A stretch of 64,000 bases of DNA, taken from Udeniomyces pyricola (taxonomy: Eukaryota; Basidiomycota; Tremellomycetes; Cystofilobasidiales; Mrakiaceae). Location of the stretch: assembly GCA_039545295.1 (NCBI GenBank), contig BCIK01000013.1, positions 620,001 through 684,000 of the forward strand, in the 5' to 3' direction. Both the position numbers and the translations under genes were made by a program. How positions within the stretch are numbered: position 1 is the stretch's first letter; every line of letters begins with the position of its first letter. Shown here piece by piece: positions 10,255 to 22,760 of the stretch. Under the pieces are notes generated by a model that was not told the origin of the DNA, did no database searches, and was given only the letters and a program-made list of their open reading frames with translations.

Positions 10255-13200
10255 ATGGACGATCCCGGTGAGCATCCAATCACCTTAAGCATCTTACAGA
10301 TCTGTCATCTCCATCCCCAATCGTTACTCACGTCGATCATCCGATTATCGCAGGATTCCGAGCGCGCCGACGTAATGACGAGGTAGGTGCCTCAGCTTCC
10401 TTCCCCCACGTCTCTCCGACGCGTCTTGTCGTCTTCACATGATTCTGATTGCTCTCCATCCTCGCTCTGTACGGATTCATAGCTAGCGGCGTACTAGTGA
10501 GTAGTTTTCGCCTTGGTTTATCGTGTCTCTTGTTTGAATCACGCGCTTATTCCCTTGCCGATCGCGCATGCTGTTATCATTGCCACTCATCACCACCCAT
10601 GTCCTTAACCTCTCAGCGCCCATCCTCTTGCTAGCCACCAGAATGAGGGTGTCGAGACCATCGGACCTCTAAACGAGCGTGCCGATGAGGAGGAGCTTCG
10701 CAAGTACGCTGAGAGCCAGGGCATCAACCTGCCCACTAGCGAAGAGAGGGAACGCGTTCGATTGCCCGAGACGACGGCCGGTGCCTACGAGAGTGAGTTT
10801 GCAACGTAGCGTCACTTAACTCTCGTACCTCTCGCGCGGATGAAGATTTCTGTTCTATTTCTTGATGCTTCTGAGGAAGCCTAACTCAATGTCTGATCTC
10901 ACAATCAACTCAACCCGATAGCCCCATCGTACAGGCCGCCGATCTGGGTCAATCCCGAGAGTGAGCTTTACTCTCACATACCATCCTTTGTTCTTTGGAT
11001 TCGGAGCGTTGTTTGTCTAATCCTTGTGATAAACATTTTCCCGATCTCGTAGCTATCCCCGGCCCCACCAACATTCATGCTACCGACGAGACGACCGAGT
11101 CACATGCCGGACCTCCTGCCCACCGGGTTCACCTTGCCGAGGGCCACGGCGATCCTTCTTCCACTTCGACGCTCGACGCCGAGGACAAACCTGACAAGGA
11201 AGAAGTCGCGGGTGAAGGTGGAGGTGTCGGAGCAAGTGATGCGAGTAACCCCTTCAAGACACGACCAGGTGCTGTCAAGCACCACAGCGTCCGAGAGAAA
11301 ATGTCGCCTCACCTTCAATTCATGGCCGGACCGATGCTCGTCTACCACACCGTTGCCAATGGCATCTGGCATGGTGCATGCATGATCGTCACGGCCGATG
11401 CCGGTAAGACCCCAATCCTCTAGGTTTAGCCCTTGACGGCATATGGCAACGATATTCCTTCACAGAGAATTCATAGACCTAAACTCTTTCCTTTTGCTAC
11501 CCACGCGTCTTCTTGTACTTGTGGCCAGGCTCTATCATGCACCCCATGCCATGCATGTCCCTCTCATGGACCTCTCCTACGCCCAGTCACCCTTCTCTTT
11601 CCCGATCTGACGGTAACGGCACTGATGGCCTCAACGATCAATTCAACAACCTTTCGACGGCCGACTCTGACGCCCAGAAAGTTCACAAGGTCGAGGGAGA
11701 GAACATCTTCGTTTACCGAGGTCCTCAAGGATCGTTCAGCTTGTGAGTATATGTACTCGATCGTGATTCTCTGTTCATTCAAGGAGGGTGGGATGTCTCT
11801 TACGGTTCTGATGCACTATCTGATCCGTATTTTTTCCTTACGTCGTCCCACAGCACGCGATTCAAGATCGAGGTTCCCCTGCCGGAGATTGAGTCAAACG
11901 TCACCTACCGAATTAACGGTGGCCACGCTCTCAACTTCTGGGTTCCTGCTATTGGACAGAACCTCCGATGGGCTTCGCACAGTTGCAACGGATTCTCGGG
12001 AGGAGTTCCCATTGAGGAGGTATGTCGTGCTGCTTCGACCAATTTTTGTGGATGCTCTCGTAGGTTGTTCTGATCTGATGCTGAGTTTGGGCTGGTTGCC
12101 GCCTTAGTTCTATGACTCCGACAGATTCGATTCGGGTTACGACCCTGTGTGGGAAGATGTGCTCGCCAAGCACGAGGAGAAGCCTTTCCACGCCCTCGTT
12201 GGAGGTGGCGATCAGATCTACTGCGACTCGTGAGTTGTAATTGATATATTGGTTCGCCTATTAGTTCCTTTCTGACACATAGTCCCTCTCGCTGCACCTG
12301 TTGCTCAGTTTGATGTTCGAGCCTGAGCTCCAGGGATGGGTCAACGCTGGCTCGCCCGAGGAAAAGATCAACTGCCCTTTGAATGATGAGGTCCTGTTTG
12401 CGATCGATCGGTGCGTTTTTCCCCCTTTTCTCTCCCCCGTCCTTCTGCTTGTTGGCTTGTAGCCTAATTTACTGAGCTAAGATACTGACTCTAACATCGT
12501 ACATCCACTTTACAGATACTACTTCAGGTATGTATGTCGTCGTAGGGGATGGCCAGTTCTGGCTGATGGACTGACGTTGCTGCTTGTTTAATCAGTCACT
12601 ACTGCAAGATCTTCCGATCGTCGGCATTCGGTCGGGCCAACTCGACGATTCCTATGGTGAACATGCTCGACGACCACGATGTACGAAAAATCACATCCTT
12701 GGATGATTTCATCTTCGCTTCGAGTTGAAATGACATTGACCTGTTGCTATCTTCTCCTTTTTGTTCTCCTCAGGTCATTGATGGATTTGGCTCGTATCGT
12801 AGGTAGCTCATTTTAGTTTGATCAGCCGTCTTCACAGAAATGTCCGCCGCCAAAGTCGAATCCTGTCAGATCTGCGATACTGACAGCCTGTCTTGTTCAT
12901 TGCTACCCTCAGCCGATGATTTGCAACAGGCCCCCGTTTTCAGAACGATTGGATCAAGGGCCTACTTCTGGTACCTGCTCTTCCAGCTTTTCACTGGTGA
13001 GCATCAACTAGTACACATACTAGAGCTTCACTATCAGATAGATGCGATGTTATAGTGAGTTGATTGTAACTGACCATTATATCATCCATATCACTTCCTC
13101 CTCCCTTTTTATGCTCTTTCGTCACTGCTCAGTCGACGCTGTTGATGGTACCGACTTTAACAAACCTCATTACATGAAGTCCATGTGTATCGGCGGCGAT

Positions 13201-14892
13201 GGTCCCTGGATTCCTTCCCCTGGACACTCCCTCATCGTTTACCTTGGACCCGAGGTCGCGATGCTCCTGCTGGATTGTCGTGCGGAGAGAAAGAAGACCC
13301 AAGTCTGTAGCGCGCTCACGTACGAGCGTGTGTTTGCGACCCTCAAGGCGTTGCCCAGTTCTGTGCGACAGATCGTTTTCCAGCTCGGTATTCCCATTGC
13401 TTGTGAGTAGTGATTCCCTAGGAACAGTCATAACTCTTCTTGGTTCTTCTTTGTGTTTCTCTGTGAAGATTGATCTTCAGTTCAGACTCGCTGACGCAAT
13501 TTCTCATGTTTTGGTCATCTTTCAGACCGTACGTCATCGAAATATCTTGTCATGGACTTCGCCATGAAGCGCATCCGATCCGGAGATACCGAGGCGTACA
13601 GTAATGCTGACCTTTATCGCCTTTGACTACCACTCACTGCACCTTTCAGCTCGTATGAACTTTGTCGAGAAGATCCTCGATTCCAAGGCGACGACACTCA
13701 TCAAGGGCAGTGGTCTCGTTCCGGGGTGAGTCCTGGTTCGAAAAAGGAGATATTGCCTCCAACGGATTGCCGGCCCATTAGCTAATTTGCTTTTTGTTAT
13801 GTCTTTTCTGGTAGCTTCGTCAACAAGTTCAACGAGGAGGCCGAGTTGCTCGATGATCTTTCGGATCGTTCGTCCCTTTCTCGCTTTCTGTCATCTTTGC
13901 TCTGATCCCTTGTCTTTTCAAGAAAATGTATTGATCTGATCTTTTTATTATTATCATTATCGTTATTGTTGTTATATTCATAGACTGGACCGCTACCGAT
14001 CACAAGGTAAACTGAGCTCTGCTTTCTCAACTATGATGTGTTGTCCTCCCAACTGATGACCCATCTCATCTTCTTGTCATGTTGTGCAGGCTGAAAGGAA
14101 TTGGCTCATGGAGCAGTGCCAGACGCTCGCTCTCGAGAAGCACGTCAGAATTTCGTTCCTCTCGGGTGACGTTCATTGCGCCGCGGCCGCGTGCTTCCAT
14201 ACCATGCCCGAGGGTCTCCTCAAGGGTCGCCGACTTGACAAGGAAGTCGATCCCAAGTACATGTTGCAGGTTGTCACCTCGGCCATTGTGAACACCCCCC
14301 CTCCCGCTATGGTACGTCTTGCTTAGTTGTTTCAACAACATCGTGCCGTTGTGTTGTCAGTTTTCTGATCGAGACTCACCTGTCTGACTCCCCTCTGCCC
14401 TACTTCTTCCACCTTTCTCATTTTGATTCATCTGTCGTTTCTGGTTCTCCTTACCCGCTCATATCTCCTCCAGGTCTCGGCCACTGTCGCTAAGCTCGGT
14501 AGCCGCCGGCACAAGACCCTTCATTACTGCAAAACGGACGAAGAGATGATCCCACTCTTCACCGAGGATACCGACGGAAGCAAGTCTAAGGTGACGACCA
14601 TCATGGGTCGACGCAACTGGGCCATGGTCGATTATCTGCCCGATGGCAATCTTCGATACGACATTCGAGTCGAGATCAAGCAAGGCGGCGGAGATACCAA
14701 AGGGTACGAGTGTCTTTTTTCTTCTTCGCTCTTTTCTCTCACTCTCTCCTTTTCTCCCTCGGATGTGAGGTCGTTTGCGTCGAGCTTCCAATTGACCTTT
14801 GTTTTACTTTGTTCTCTTTCGTTCGGGTTCACCTTGCTCTCTGTTTGTCAAGGTACCCCGTCCTATCGCCTCCCCCTCTCTGGCAGGCGTAA
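10255..14892 (+). CDS. PhoD-like phosphatase domain protein
   Basis: A metallophosphatase-type protein of the fungal PhoD-like family; the substrate is unknown. I read 21 exons: 10255..10267, 10354..10382, 10642..10792, 10922..10960, 11053..11403, 11529..11742, 11854..12019, 12108..12229, 12309..12410, 12516..12527, 12596..12680, 12774..12798, 12913..12996, 13133..13402, 13526..13528, 13650..13725, 13815..13867, 13984..14006, 14090..14311, 14474..14703, 14853..14892; about 769 residues. Family marks are WASHSCNGFS, VGGGDQIYCDSLMFEPEL, NMLDDHDVIDGFGSYP and SFLSGDVHCAA, which supply the Asp/His metal ligands. Exon 10 is only 12 nt. The 3-nt exon at 13526 restores an expected IAYPR; without it the frame still holds as IASR, or as an insertion of 25 residues through 13600. 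No signal peptide is seen. Confidence 0.88.
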
Positions 14893-15838
14893 ATCGACAA
14901 AAGTCAGCCCATTACCCCTACCGGAACATACATATTTTCCCCTCTTCCGCCCTTTGTCTCTCGTCTTTTGGCTTCTCGATCTTTCTGTTTGTCCGTCTGC
15001 CTCTCATCGCATACATATATATTTATCTCCAAATCGCGTTCGCCTCTATCTACTCCTCGTCTCGTCTCTCTAACGGGGTTTTCTCGGGTTTTTGTTCGTT
15101 TCTTTTCTCTCTCTCTGGCCCTCTCTTTTTTTTAACATATATGTAGCTCTGAGTCGTTTATTGTTATTAGTTATGAAGTCTGAAACCACCAGTTGGCGAC
15201 TGCTCTGTTCTCCGGCTGGTCCCCAACCTACTTACTACCTGACATGACTGCAGCTGGTGAGACTCGTACGTACGTACTCAACGATATCGTCATCATGCAG
15301 CACCCGCGTTGTATATACATATACACGCCACGTTGGGAAGGGTACGATCGGATCTGCACGTCGTATAACATATGCTTTGCTTGTATGGATACCTTTTAAT
15401 TTTTGTTTTCATTTTTTTTGCTTAGTGGAATTTTCTACCTTCTTGATGCTCATCCTGGTTCTCATATATATATAGGATCTCGATCCTTTTCGCGTGCTGA
15501 CGTGAAACATGATCATGCCATGGCTTTGACCAAAAAGAGAGCACGATCACTCGCGTACTGCACGTTACATAGAGGTATAAGATGTAGGGAAGATTAAAAA
15601 GAAACCCCAAGAGAAAAAAAAAACAAGAGAAAAAAAACGAAAGAGAAAAAAAAGGGTCCATATGGCCCTCCGATTAAGTAACGATCAGACGTTGGACTAA
15701 ATAATAACACACCTGGGCCGGGTACGTCTTTCCAGTGAACAAGTAACCCTCCCCCCGGCCCCACCCTTGTCTCGATATGTGTTGTGTTTGATGGTTCAAC
15801 TCCCCCCCCCCCCCTCCCTCCCTCGCCACCCTGAACGC
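14893..15838. other. Convergent intergenic region
   Basis: Shared 3' region of the PhoD-like gene and the Q/H-rich gene. It holds pyrimidine tracts, short TA runs near 15011 and 15464, an A-rich purine block at about 15600-15656 and a poly-C run at about 15800-15812. No gene seen. Confidence 0.5.
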
Positions 15839-18155
15839 TCACGCCGAGATATCACCATTGTTCCCGACCTCAATGACTTCAATGTCATCATCCCCATCAT
15901 CCCCATCATCTCCATCATCCCCATCGTCTTCTGGGTGACCGGCAACGGCGTTAACCTGCCTATCGACCTTGGCTTCCTCCTGACCTTGAGCCTGAGTCGG
16001 CTGTCGCGGTTCCTGCTGCTGCTGTTGCTGTTGCTGTCGGTCCTGTTGAGCTTGCGCTCCGGCCCGCTGCTGATGCTCCTCGAGGTGCCGGATGACTTCG
16101 CGGTATTCTTCGCCGTTGGACGCGCCAGGTTGGAAAGAGTGTGGTGGAGTCGGTTGAGAGGCTTGCTGTGGATTGGAAGGTTGAGTCATGGACTGCTGCT
16201 GAGGAGGTAATGGTGATTTTTGTTGCTGCTGCTGTTGTTGTTGTTGTTGCTGTTGTTGACCTTGCTGTTGGATGCCCCGGGCGAGGATATCGGCCAACCC
16301 TTCAGCTTGAATATCGTGAGAATACGGCCAGCCCGTTAGACCCGCCGTCGTCGCGCCCGCAGCGTTACCCAAATCAACCCCTCCACTGTCTCCTCCCACT
16401 CCACTCCCACTCCCACTCCCACTCGCATGAGATTCGTTATCTGTCTTGACCCGCTTATCGAACGGTCCCTGAGAGGGCTCCTTGACCTTCCTCGTTCGCT
16501 TCCTCTCCTTCCCCCGCTTCTTCTCGTAGAACCGCGTCGTCAGCATCGCTTCCGCCTTCCAATGCCCTTCGCACCACTTCGCCAGTGGGAACTTGTCCTC
16601 GATCGCCCGGCAGGCAAGGGTGAGATGGGGTTGGTTCTTGAGCGAGTACGTCGGATCCAACAGGTCGTCGCACACCTTGCGCGAGACGTTCCCGGCCAAA
16701 CGCCAATTGGGCGAGTTTTGAGCCAACGGGAGGAGTGAGACTGGGTCGTGGAAGGCATCCCAAAGCGACCGAGTAGCGTGGTCGATGGGTTTATGGTATG
16801 AAGGCAGGCCCTGGGCGAGAGCAAGGTCGGCGGCCGACATGGGCGTGTCGGGAGGAAGCGATGCCAAGTAGATGTTCGCCATACGATCGTAATTGGTTGG
16901 AGGTCCCGGGAGTGGGCTGTACGGTAGCGCAAAGCCGGTCGCAGAGTAGCTCGATGGGAAGGACATTGTCATCGCAGGCGTAGAGCCTGAGGCGCTAGGG
17001 GTTCCGTGCGCATGGATTCCGTGCATATGGGTTCCGTGCATATGGGTTCCGTGCATTGGGGTTCCGCGCATAGGAGTCCCGTGGTTGGAGGGTACATAGT
17101 TGGAGATGACCGAAGCGGGGGTTCCCATGGTCTGGGTGGAGGTTGCTGGTCCGGCCATGGCAGATCCGGATGATTCGGCATCGATCGCGGAGGATGGGTG
17201 TTGCTGCTGCTGTTGCCAGACGTTGAGCGCGGCGGCGGCGGCGACTTTTGGGGGTCGACCGAGGAGTGGGCGAGGAGTTTCTCCTGATCCAAGAGGGGTA
17301 GCAGGTACGAGTGACTGAGCGATACCGGGAGTCTGTTCAATCGACTGGCGCGCGGTTGGGGCGGGAGCCGGGGTTGAAGGGCCTAATGAGCGATGTATGC
17401 GTATGAGAAAGAACGACGCGTCGCGTGCAGATGAGTCAGCGGGTCTGTCCGATGAACCAGAATGATTGTCGCTGCGCGTCGAAGGATGTCTGATGCCGCT
17501 GTCGACAAGATCAGACATGTGAGCAAGACGACAGTACGGTGATGTGCCGCGTATGGATGGATGGATGCATAGGTGATTGAACAGACGGGAAAAACGACAA
17601 GAGACGGGGGAAAAGGAAGAGGACGAGTCACACCCTAGCATGTCTCTACGCCTTTCCCCTTCTTCGAGCCCCGGCTTAGGTAGATCTACGGTGCATTTCC
17701 TACGTACCTTTGGCGAATTCTTCTGGGCCTAATGCAGGCTTGGTATTGGCCGCGCCGGCGCCGAAGCTGACTGCGGCGGCGAGAGTCGCGTTGTTCTGGG
17801 TGTTGAGCGCCTTGAGTTTGTCGAGCTCATATTGGTGGATCTTGAGCGTCAGCACGGCATTCTCACGAAGGAGCTGGGAGTTTTCTCGTTGGGCGGCGAG
17901 AAGTTCGCGTGAGCAGTCGTGAAGCTCTTGGTGGGAGAACGCGCCGAAGCAGAGGGTTTGGCCGGGAGGCGGGACGGGATACGCGGGGAGCTGGTAGTGA
18001 TGGAGGACGGGGGACGGCACGGGGTGATGGACTGGAGGGGGATGTGCGGATTGGAAGGAAGGAGGGGCGTTGGTGAGTTGAGGGGTGGTCGAGGACGAGA
18101 TGGAGGGGGTGCCCTGTTGGCTTGGGGCCGAAGGGGCAGGTGAGTCATCTGGCAT
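15839..18155 (-). CDS. Q/H-rich protein of unknown function
   Basis: Two exons, 17708..18155 and 15839..17382, give 663 residues; I do not recognise the family. The N-terminal exon is Pro/Ser-rich and ends in a predicted coiled coil (ELLAAQRENSQLLRENAV). A five-residue repeat rich in HGT(H/P)M follows (15-nt units near 17005-17070). The only globular-looking stretch is about 100 residues, containing TRSLWDAFHDPVSLLPLAQ and AIEDKFPLAKWCEGHWKAE. Then come a basic segment, a polyglutamine run of about 12, further Q-rich runs and an acidic DDGDDGDDGDDD tail. The composition suggests a nuclear transcription or chromatin factor, but that is inference. The intron 17383..17707 was chosen because it joins EEFAKG to PSTPAP in phase. 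The open frame upstream of 17382 is intronic. Confidence 0.7.
17005..17070. repeat. 15-nt coding minisatellite
   Basis: About five imperfect copies of a 15-nt unit (GGGTTCCGTGCATAT-like on the plus strand), coding on the minus strand for the five-residue repeats of the Q/H-rich protein. Confidence 0.8.
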
Positions 18156-18608
18156 GACTGGCGGACGAGCGAGCGGCGATGACTATGGCTATGTAAGCAG
18201 GCTCGTTGGGGGCAAGTTGGCGGTTCGGTTCGATGTGGGGGAAGGTTGGGTTGGGCCTTGAACGTTTTTCGGGGGGTCATCGCCCATTTGGTCCTTAATT
18301 GTTTGGAGGATTATTTCGAGGTGTCGTCCCTTTTTTTCCTCCTTTTCATTCTATGATATCACGCCTACACAACACTCATAACCCAGATTAATCAACCGAC
18401 AGTATCAGCTGCAACCATCCAAAGAAAAGAAAAGAAAAAAATTCATAATATCATATATATAAAAAAAGGCACGGCTGGGTTGATGCATATACCATCATTG
18501 CCTCGACCATTCCTCGCGATAGCACAAACTAAAAAGACAAGACAGCTCTCCACCCCACCACCTCTTCTTCTTCTCCCCTTGCAGCCGACCCCCCACCAAA
18601 ATCGTACC
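18156..18608. other. Intergenic region upstream of Q/H-rich gene
   Basis: No gene seen. It contains an A-rich stretch and a short TA run at about 18452-18463, and then the 3' end of SPT2. Confidence 0.5.
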
Positions 18609-20417
18609 TCATCTCATTTCCTTCCTCCTTCTCGCCTCCTTCTCCTTACGTCTTCTCTCCTCTTCACGCTCGGCAGCCAGATCTTCCTCCCTCGCGATCC
18701 GAGCACTTCGTTTCTCTTCCATCTCTGCTTCGTGATAGCCAGCCTCCATGTCGTCCGAGTCGTCGTCCGAGTACACGTTGCGATTGGCGTATCTGAAACA
18801 AAACAGAACGAACGAATAGAAACGCGTACATTTGTATGTTAGACCAAAATCGACGGTACCAGCAGATGCGAGACCAAATTCAGGTGGGTTGATCAGGTTC
18901 ACAGTCATCTTCTCGCAAGTCCCAAGCATCGGGAAACCAAGATTCGGCCGAGTTACCAGATAAGAAGAATGAAGAAAGAGAGAGAGGAGATTAATGCTTA
19001 CTTTGTGTGATCCATTCCCATAGCAGCCCAAACCTGACTCCTGATATCTGCCTCTCCCCCTTTCCCTGAGCTTCTCCCACCATTACCCATCTCCTTCTCC
19101 CTCTTTCTACGGCGGCGCCTTCGATCTTCCTCGTCTTCGCTGTCCGAGTCAAGCTCCGAGGACGAGATGGAAGCTTCCCTCTTGCGTCGCTTGGCCGAGG
19201 CAGACGAAGTTTGTTGGTTTGAAGGACGGGAAGAAGAAGAGGTGGAAGGTCGCTTGGAATTGTTGTTAATGGTACTATTGTGGTGGGATGGGAGGGTGGA
19301 AGATTTCGAGCTCGACGCGACGGGTTGATTACGGGAAGACGGTCCCTGTCCTGCCGTACTACTACTCCCGGGTTTACGCATCACAAAGTCATCACCTCCG
19401 TTCCTCGCCGCTTCTTCCCTTTTCCTTTGCTGTCTCTCCCGCTGGACCTCATCAATCGTCCTCAAGTCCCGCTTCTCCCGGTTCAAGGCCTGCATGCCTT
19501 CCGCTCCTATCCGACGCATGAGTTCGCTCTTGCTCCCAGCAGCTTTCGACGCCTTGGCGAGGTCGATCGTGTGCTTAGACTGAAGACCTCCCTTCTTTGT
19601 CGACGCAGCCGCCGACTTCTTGCGCCCGTAGAGAGCCGCCGAAGATGAAGCCGAGACGGTTGAAGGCGTCGCGCGTTCGCCCATAGCCTGCTTCTGCTTG
19701 AGCGCCCGGAGCTCTTCCCGCGTGAGCTCATCCCGACTGACGACTTTGGATGCCGACTTGAGGTACGTAGATTGAGAAGAATTTGGGAGGTTTCGCGTCG
19801 TGTTGGCAGACGACGAGCGTTTGACGGGAAGGTCCGGGATGGAAGCTTTCTGTGAGCAGTAGTGACCAGTGAGGATCGGCAAGGGATAGTAGTAGAAGAA
19901 CGTCTTGTTAGTAAGCATGTCCCTGTCTATCACTATGTTTCTTAGCTCGAGTTCTGGGCGAGCAAGAAAGACAAACCTTTGACGCCTCCTGCTCCCGTTT
20001 GAGCTTCTCCTTCTCGCGACGCTGCTTAAGCTCGACCGCCTCTCGTTCGCGTCGTTCGCGGTCCTCCTTGTCTCTCAAAGCTATCTCTTTGAGACGCTTT
20101 TCGGCCTAGGAGCCATAGAAGGAAGGCCGAGCAAAAGCAAAGTTAGAGGGTTAACGACTTGACCGTGACCGCACAGACTGCATCGTCATCATACCCTCCA
20201 TCCTCTCGTCGGCCAATGTCCGTGCCTCCATACCCCTTGTTCGCCTTCCTTTGCCTACTCATTCGCCGTGAAGGGTAGCGGGTAGAAGCACCTTTTCTCT
20301 ATCTTCTTTTGCCTTAGCCTCTTTTTGGCGAACTAAAGCGGCAGCGGCAGCGACGGCAGACGCGTTGTGGTCGGCAACCCGAGCGGCTTGCTCTCGCAAT
20401 CTCTTGAATTCCGCCAT
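18609..20417 (-). CDS. SPT2: SPT2 chromatin protein
   Basis: Histone H3/H4-binding protein linked to transcription elongation and nucleosome maintenance. Exons 20292..20417, 19977..20105, 19002..19849, 18609..18792; 428 residues. The diagnostic C-terminal SPT2 domain reads RSQVWAAMGMDHTKYANRN, then VYSDDDSDDMEAGYHE, then a basic-acidic helix with EEKRSARIAREEDL and a run of Arg/Lys/Glu to the end. The N terminus is a long charged helix (MAEFKRLREQAARVADHNAS, later EKRLKEIALRDKEDRERRER). The middle is Ser-rich and disordered, with KRRKREASISSSELDSDSED, which looks like a nuclear localisation signal next to CK2 sites. All joins are in phase. The start is the first ATG of the helix. Confidence 0.9.
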
Positions 20418-20852
20418 GGTGTGAGTGTGTGTGGATGTGTTGAAGGGTGGTTGGATGTGTATGTATATGCGATGCGATGCTATATGCTGTGTGTATGCTG
20501 TCGAAACGGTAGATGAGATGAGTGGTGTGGAGAGTGGGTTTGAGGACCGGTCGGACAAGCAGGAGAGCCTAAAGGCGGACGCAAGGGGTCGTCGTCGAGT
20601 ATAGAAAGATGCACAGGCAAGGAGAATCAGATCAGAGTGGCGGCCGGTTAATTCGCGGGGTCGAGGCCGCGTGACGCCGTGCCGTGACGTGGGCGACAAA
20701 TCCGCCACATTTACTTTTACATTTGCTTTTACATTTACTTTTACTTTTACATTCATCATTCGTTTCATTCTATCTTTTCTGCTTCTTGAATTACATTTCA
20801 CTCAGTCTCACAATGGGACTTCAGGAACCCCCCGTTGATCATGTCCGTCTCA
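20418..20852. other. Intergenic region with TTTACATTTACTTT repeats
   Basis: SPT2 promoter side and KTI12 3' side. At about 20705-20756 the motifs TTTACTTT and TTTACATT recur several times, so the KTI12 transcript would carry AAAGTAAA/AATGTAAA repeats just after its stop. No gene seen. Confidence 0.6.
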
Positions 20853-22400
20853 TCAGACCACAGTGTCCCATTGCATTTCCAGGAATCGAACCCATGCTTC
20901 CGCCCATTCCTTCTCTCCCCAGCCCGCTCTCAATACACCAGCACCACCCCTTGAAAATCCCGCCATCTGGATTGACTCAAACTGACGCTTCAACCTCTGA
21001 AGCTCCGAGAGGGTGATCGTCCGTTGAGGCAGATGCAGACCTGCCGAAGGGAACGGTGGAGGAAGAGTCACGTGCGGAGACAGGGGAGAATGCGAGAGGT
21101 GCTCGAGGAGAAAGGTAATGGAGGAAGAAGTCGTCGTATGAAGCGTTTCAATCGTCGAAGGTGCGGTTTGACCGTTCTAGAGGGGAAACGCAGGATCAAA
21201 GGATCGTCAGACACACGTCATCCAGAACCGGTTGCTGAGTAAAGGATGAGAGCCACTCTGCCAAAGAACGGATCTTACGGGAACGGTACTCGTGTTGGCC
21301 TTCTTTTTGGCTCCACTAGTGAGTGTCGCCCAGATGTCGTCATATGGAATTGTGGGATCGTCCCAAGCGATGGTGAAGAGCGGCGAGTCCCAGCGAGCCA
21401 TGGACGAGGGTTCCTCGAAACGCATGAGAAGGGCTTGCATCCTGGAAGAAGATAGCAGGTGATAAAGATTGAAGGTTGTTTTTCGAAGTGATGAGTGTGT
21501 ATGCTTACGAACGAATGAAACAAAGCAACAAGATGATGGACAAGGTAAGGTTAGAGAAGCTACAAACGTCGACTCTGTGTAAGCCTCAGCTGGGTCTCGA
21601 GTGGCATTCCAAGCCTTGCACTTTTCTTCGGGTGCGACGACGTGAATCTGGAGGAGAGTTCGTTAGAGTGTGTGGGTTAGTCAAGGTTGAGACGGGCGTC
21701 ACAGCATATACGACGGAAAGGACGAGACGAGACGGGCGCCGGGCCATGGTCAGGGAGACGCACTGTACAGTGCCTGACACCGGCTTCTTTGGCCGAGCAG
21801 TTCATTTGGTAACGGTAGCCTGATCGGTATGTATCCACGAGGGTGATGAGGGGTAAGTACTAGCCATATACGCGACGTATGAACAATATACCCGACGCGT
21901 CATCCGGTCAACGGATGTATGCTCTGTGGACTACTGACCTTTGATATAATTGAGGCCGTCACATATCAGGATTGTCTTTCGAGACAGGTTCCTTGTAACG
22001 GTTGTTAAGAGAGATCCACGAACGGGCTTCTCGAGTTTGCTCTCTGTACTAAGCCGATGCCAAAAAGGATGTTAAACAGGTGCGGGTTCGGTTAGCGAAC
22101 AGGGCACAACTCGCTGGCCAAACGGGAGTTGTGAGGCCTTGAAGCCAGTGCTCGCGTGTAGTCTGGCATGAAATGGACAGAACATGGGTCACGAATGAGC
22201 TGTTGATTTGATGAGCCGGCAGAAGGCTCACCCGAATAAACCTCTCTCCCGAGCACGCCGAGCTCGTCGCCAACGACGGCGACGGTGAGTTGAGTGGCGG
22301 AACCGGCCTGTGCGATGCGACGTTCGAAATCAGCTTTGAGCTTGTTGACAAGCGTGGTCTTCCCAGAACAAGGGAATCCAGATATGGTGACAAAGGCCAT
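20853..22400 (-). CDS. KTI12: KTI12, Elongator-associated P-loop protein
   Basis: Regulates the Elongator complex for wobble-uridine tRNA modification. Exons 22232..22400, 21939..22043, 21764..21819, 21574..21647, 21279..21441, 20853..21176; 296 residues, normal for the family. The P-loop GFPCSGKT is at residues 8-15. Further family marks are ILICDGLNYIKGYRYQMNCS, APEEKCKAWNATRDPAEAY, LLMRFEEPSSMARWDSPLF and the C-terminal LSELQRLKRQFESIQ. The acceptor at 22044 was chosen because it restores the frame to DGLNYIKG. The donor after 21574 (GA|gtcgac) is weak, but it is the only one that joins EAYTE to MQALLMRF in phase. The start at 22400 leaves the P-loop at the expected distance from the N terminus. 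Confidence 0.93.
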
Positions 22401-22760
22401 GAAGAGGGGTTTGGCGATGGGTCTGGGTAGTGTGGGCGGAGGAGGCAGGATGGGATTCAAGAATGAGACGGGTGTATGCGGTTAAATTGGCGACGAGATT
22501 CCGAGATGTGTTGGTTGCGTATTGAAAGTTGGAACTGTGCTCGATCATCCCATCATCCGCCACGGCAATCCAGCCCTTCCCTCATAGTAGAATCTAGATT
22601 GTAGACCGTACAGGTTTCTTCCTGTTACCATTAGCACACCCTCATATATTGCCACTGCTTGTATCTCATCCCTCACAACAACAAGGAAAAAAAAGAATCG
22701 TCAACACGCTTTCACTCCAGCTCCAACGCCCACCACGTCGCCCTTCCCTTCCGAACCAAC
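22401..22760. promoter_or_regulatory. Divergent promoter, KTI12 / J-domain gene
   Basis: A 360-bp spacer between two outward-facing starts. No strong motif was recognised; a short ATATAT lies near 22650. Confidence 0.35.

Noticed and set aside
17383..17641. 5' extension of the long Q/H-rich frame (MLGCDSSSSF start)
   Set aside because: A coiled-coil exon at 17708..18155 joins in phase across this stretch, which has good intron signals at both ends.
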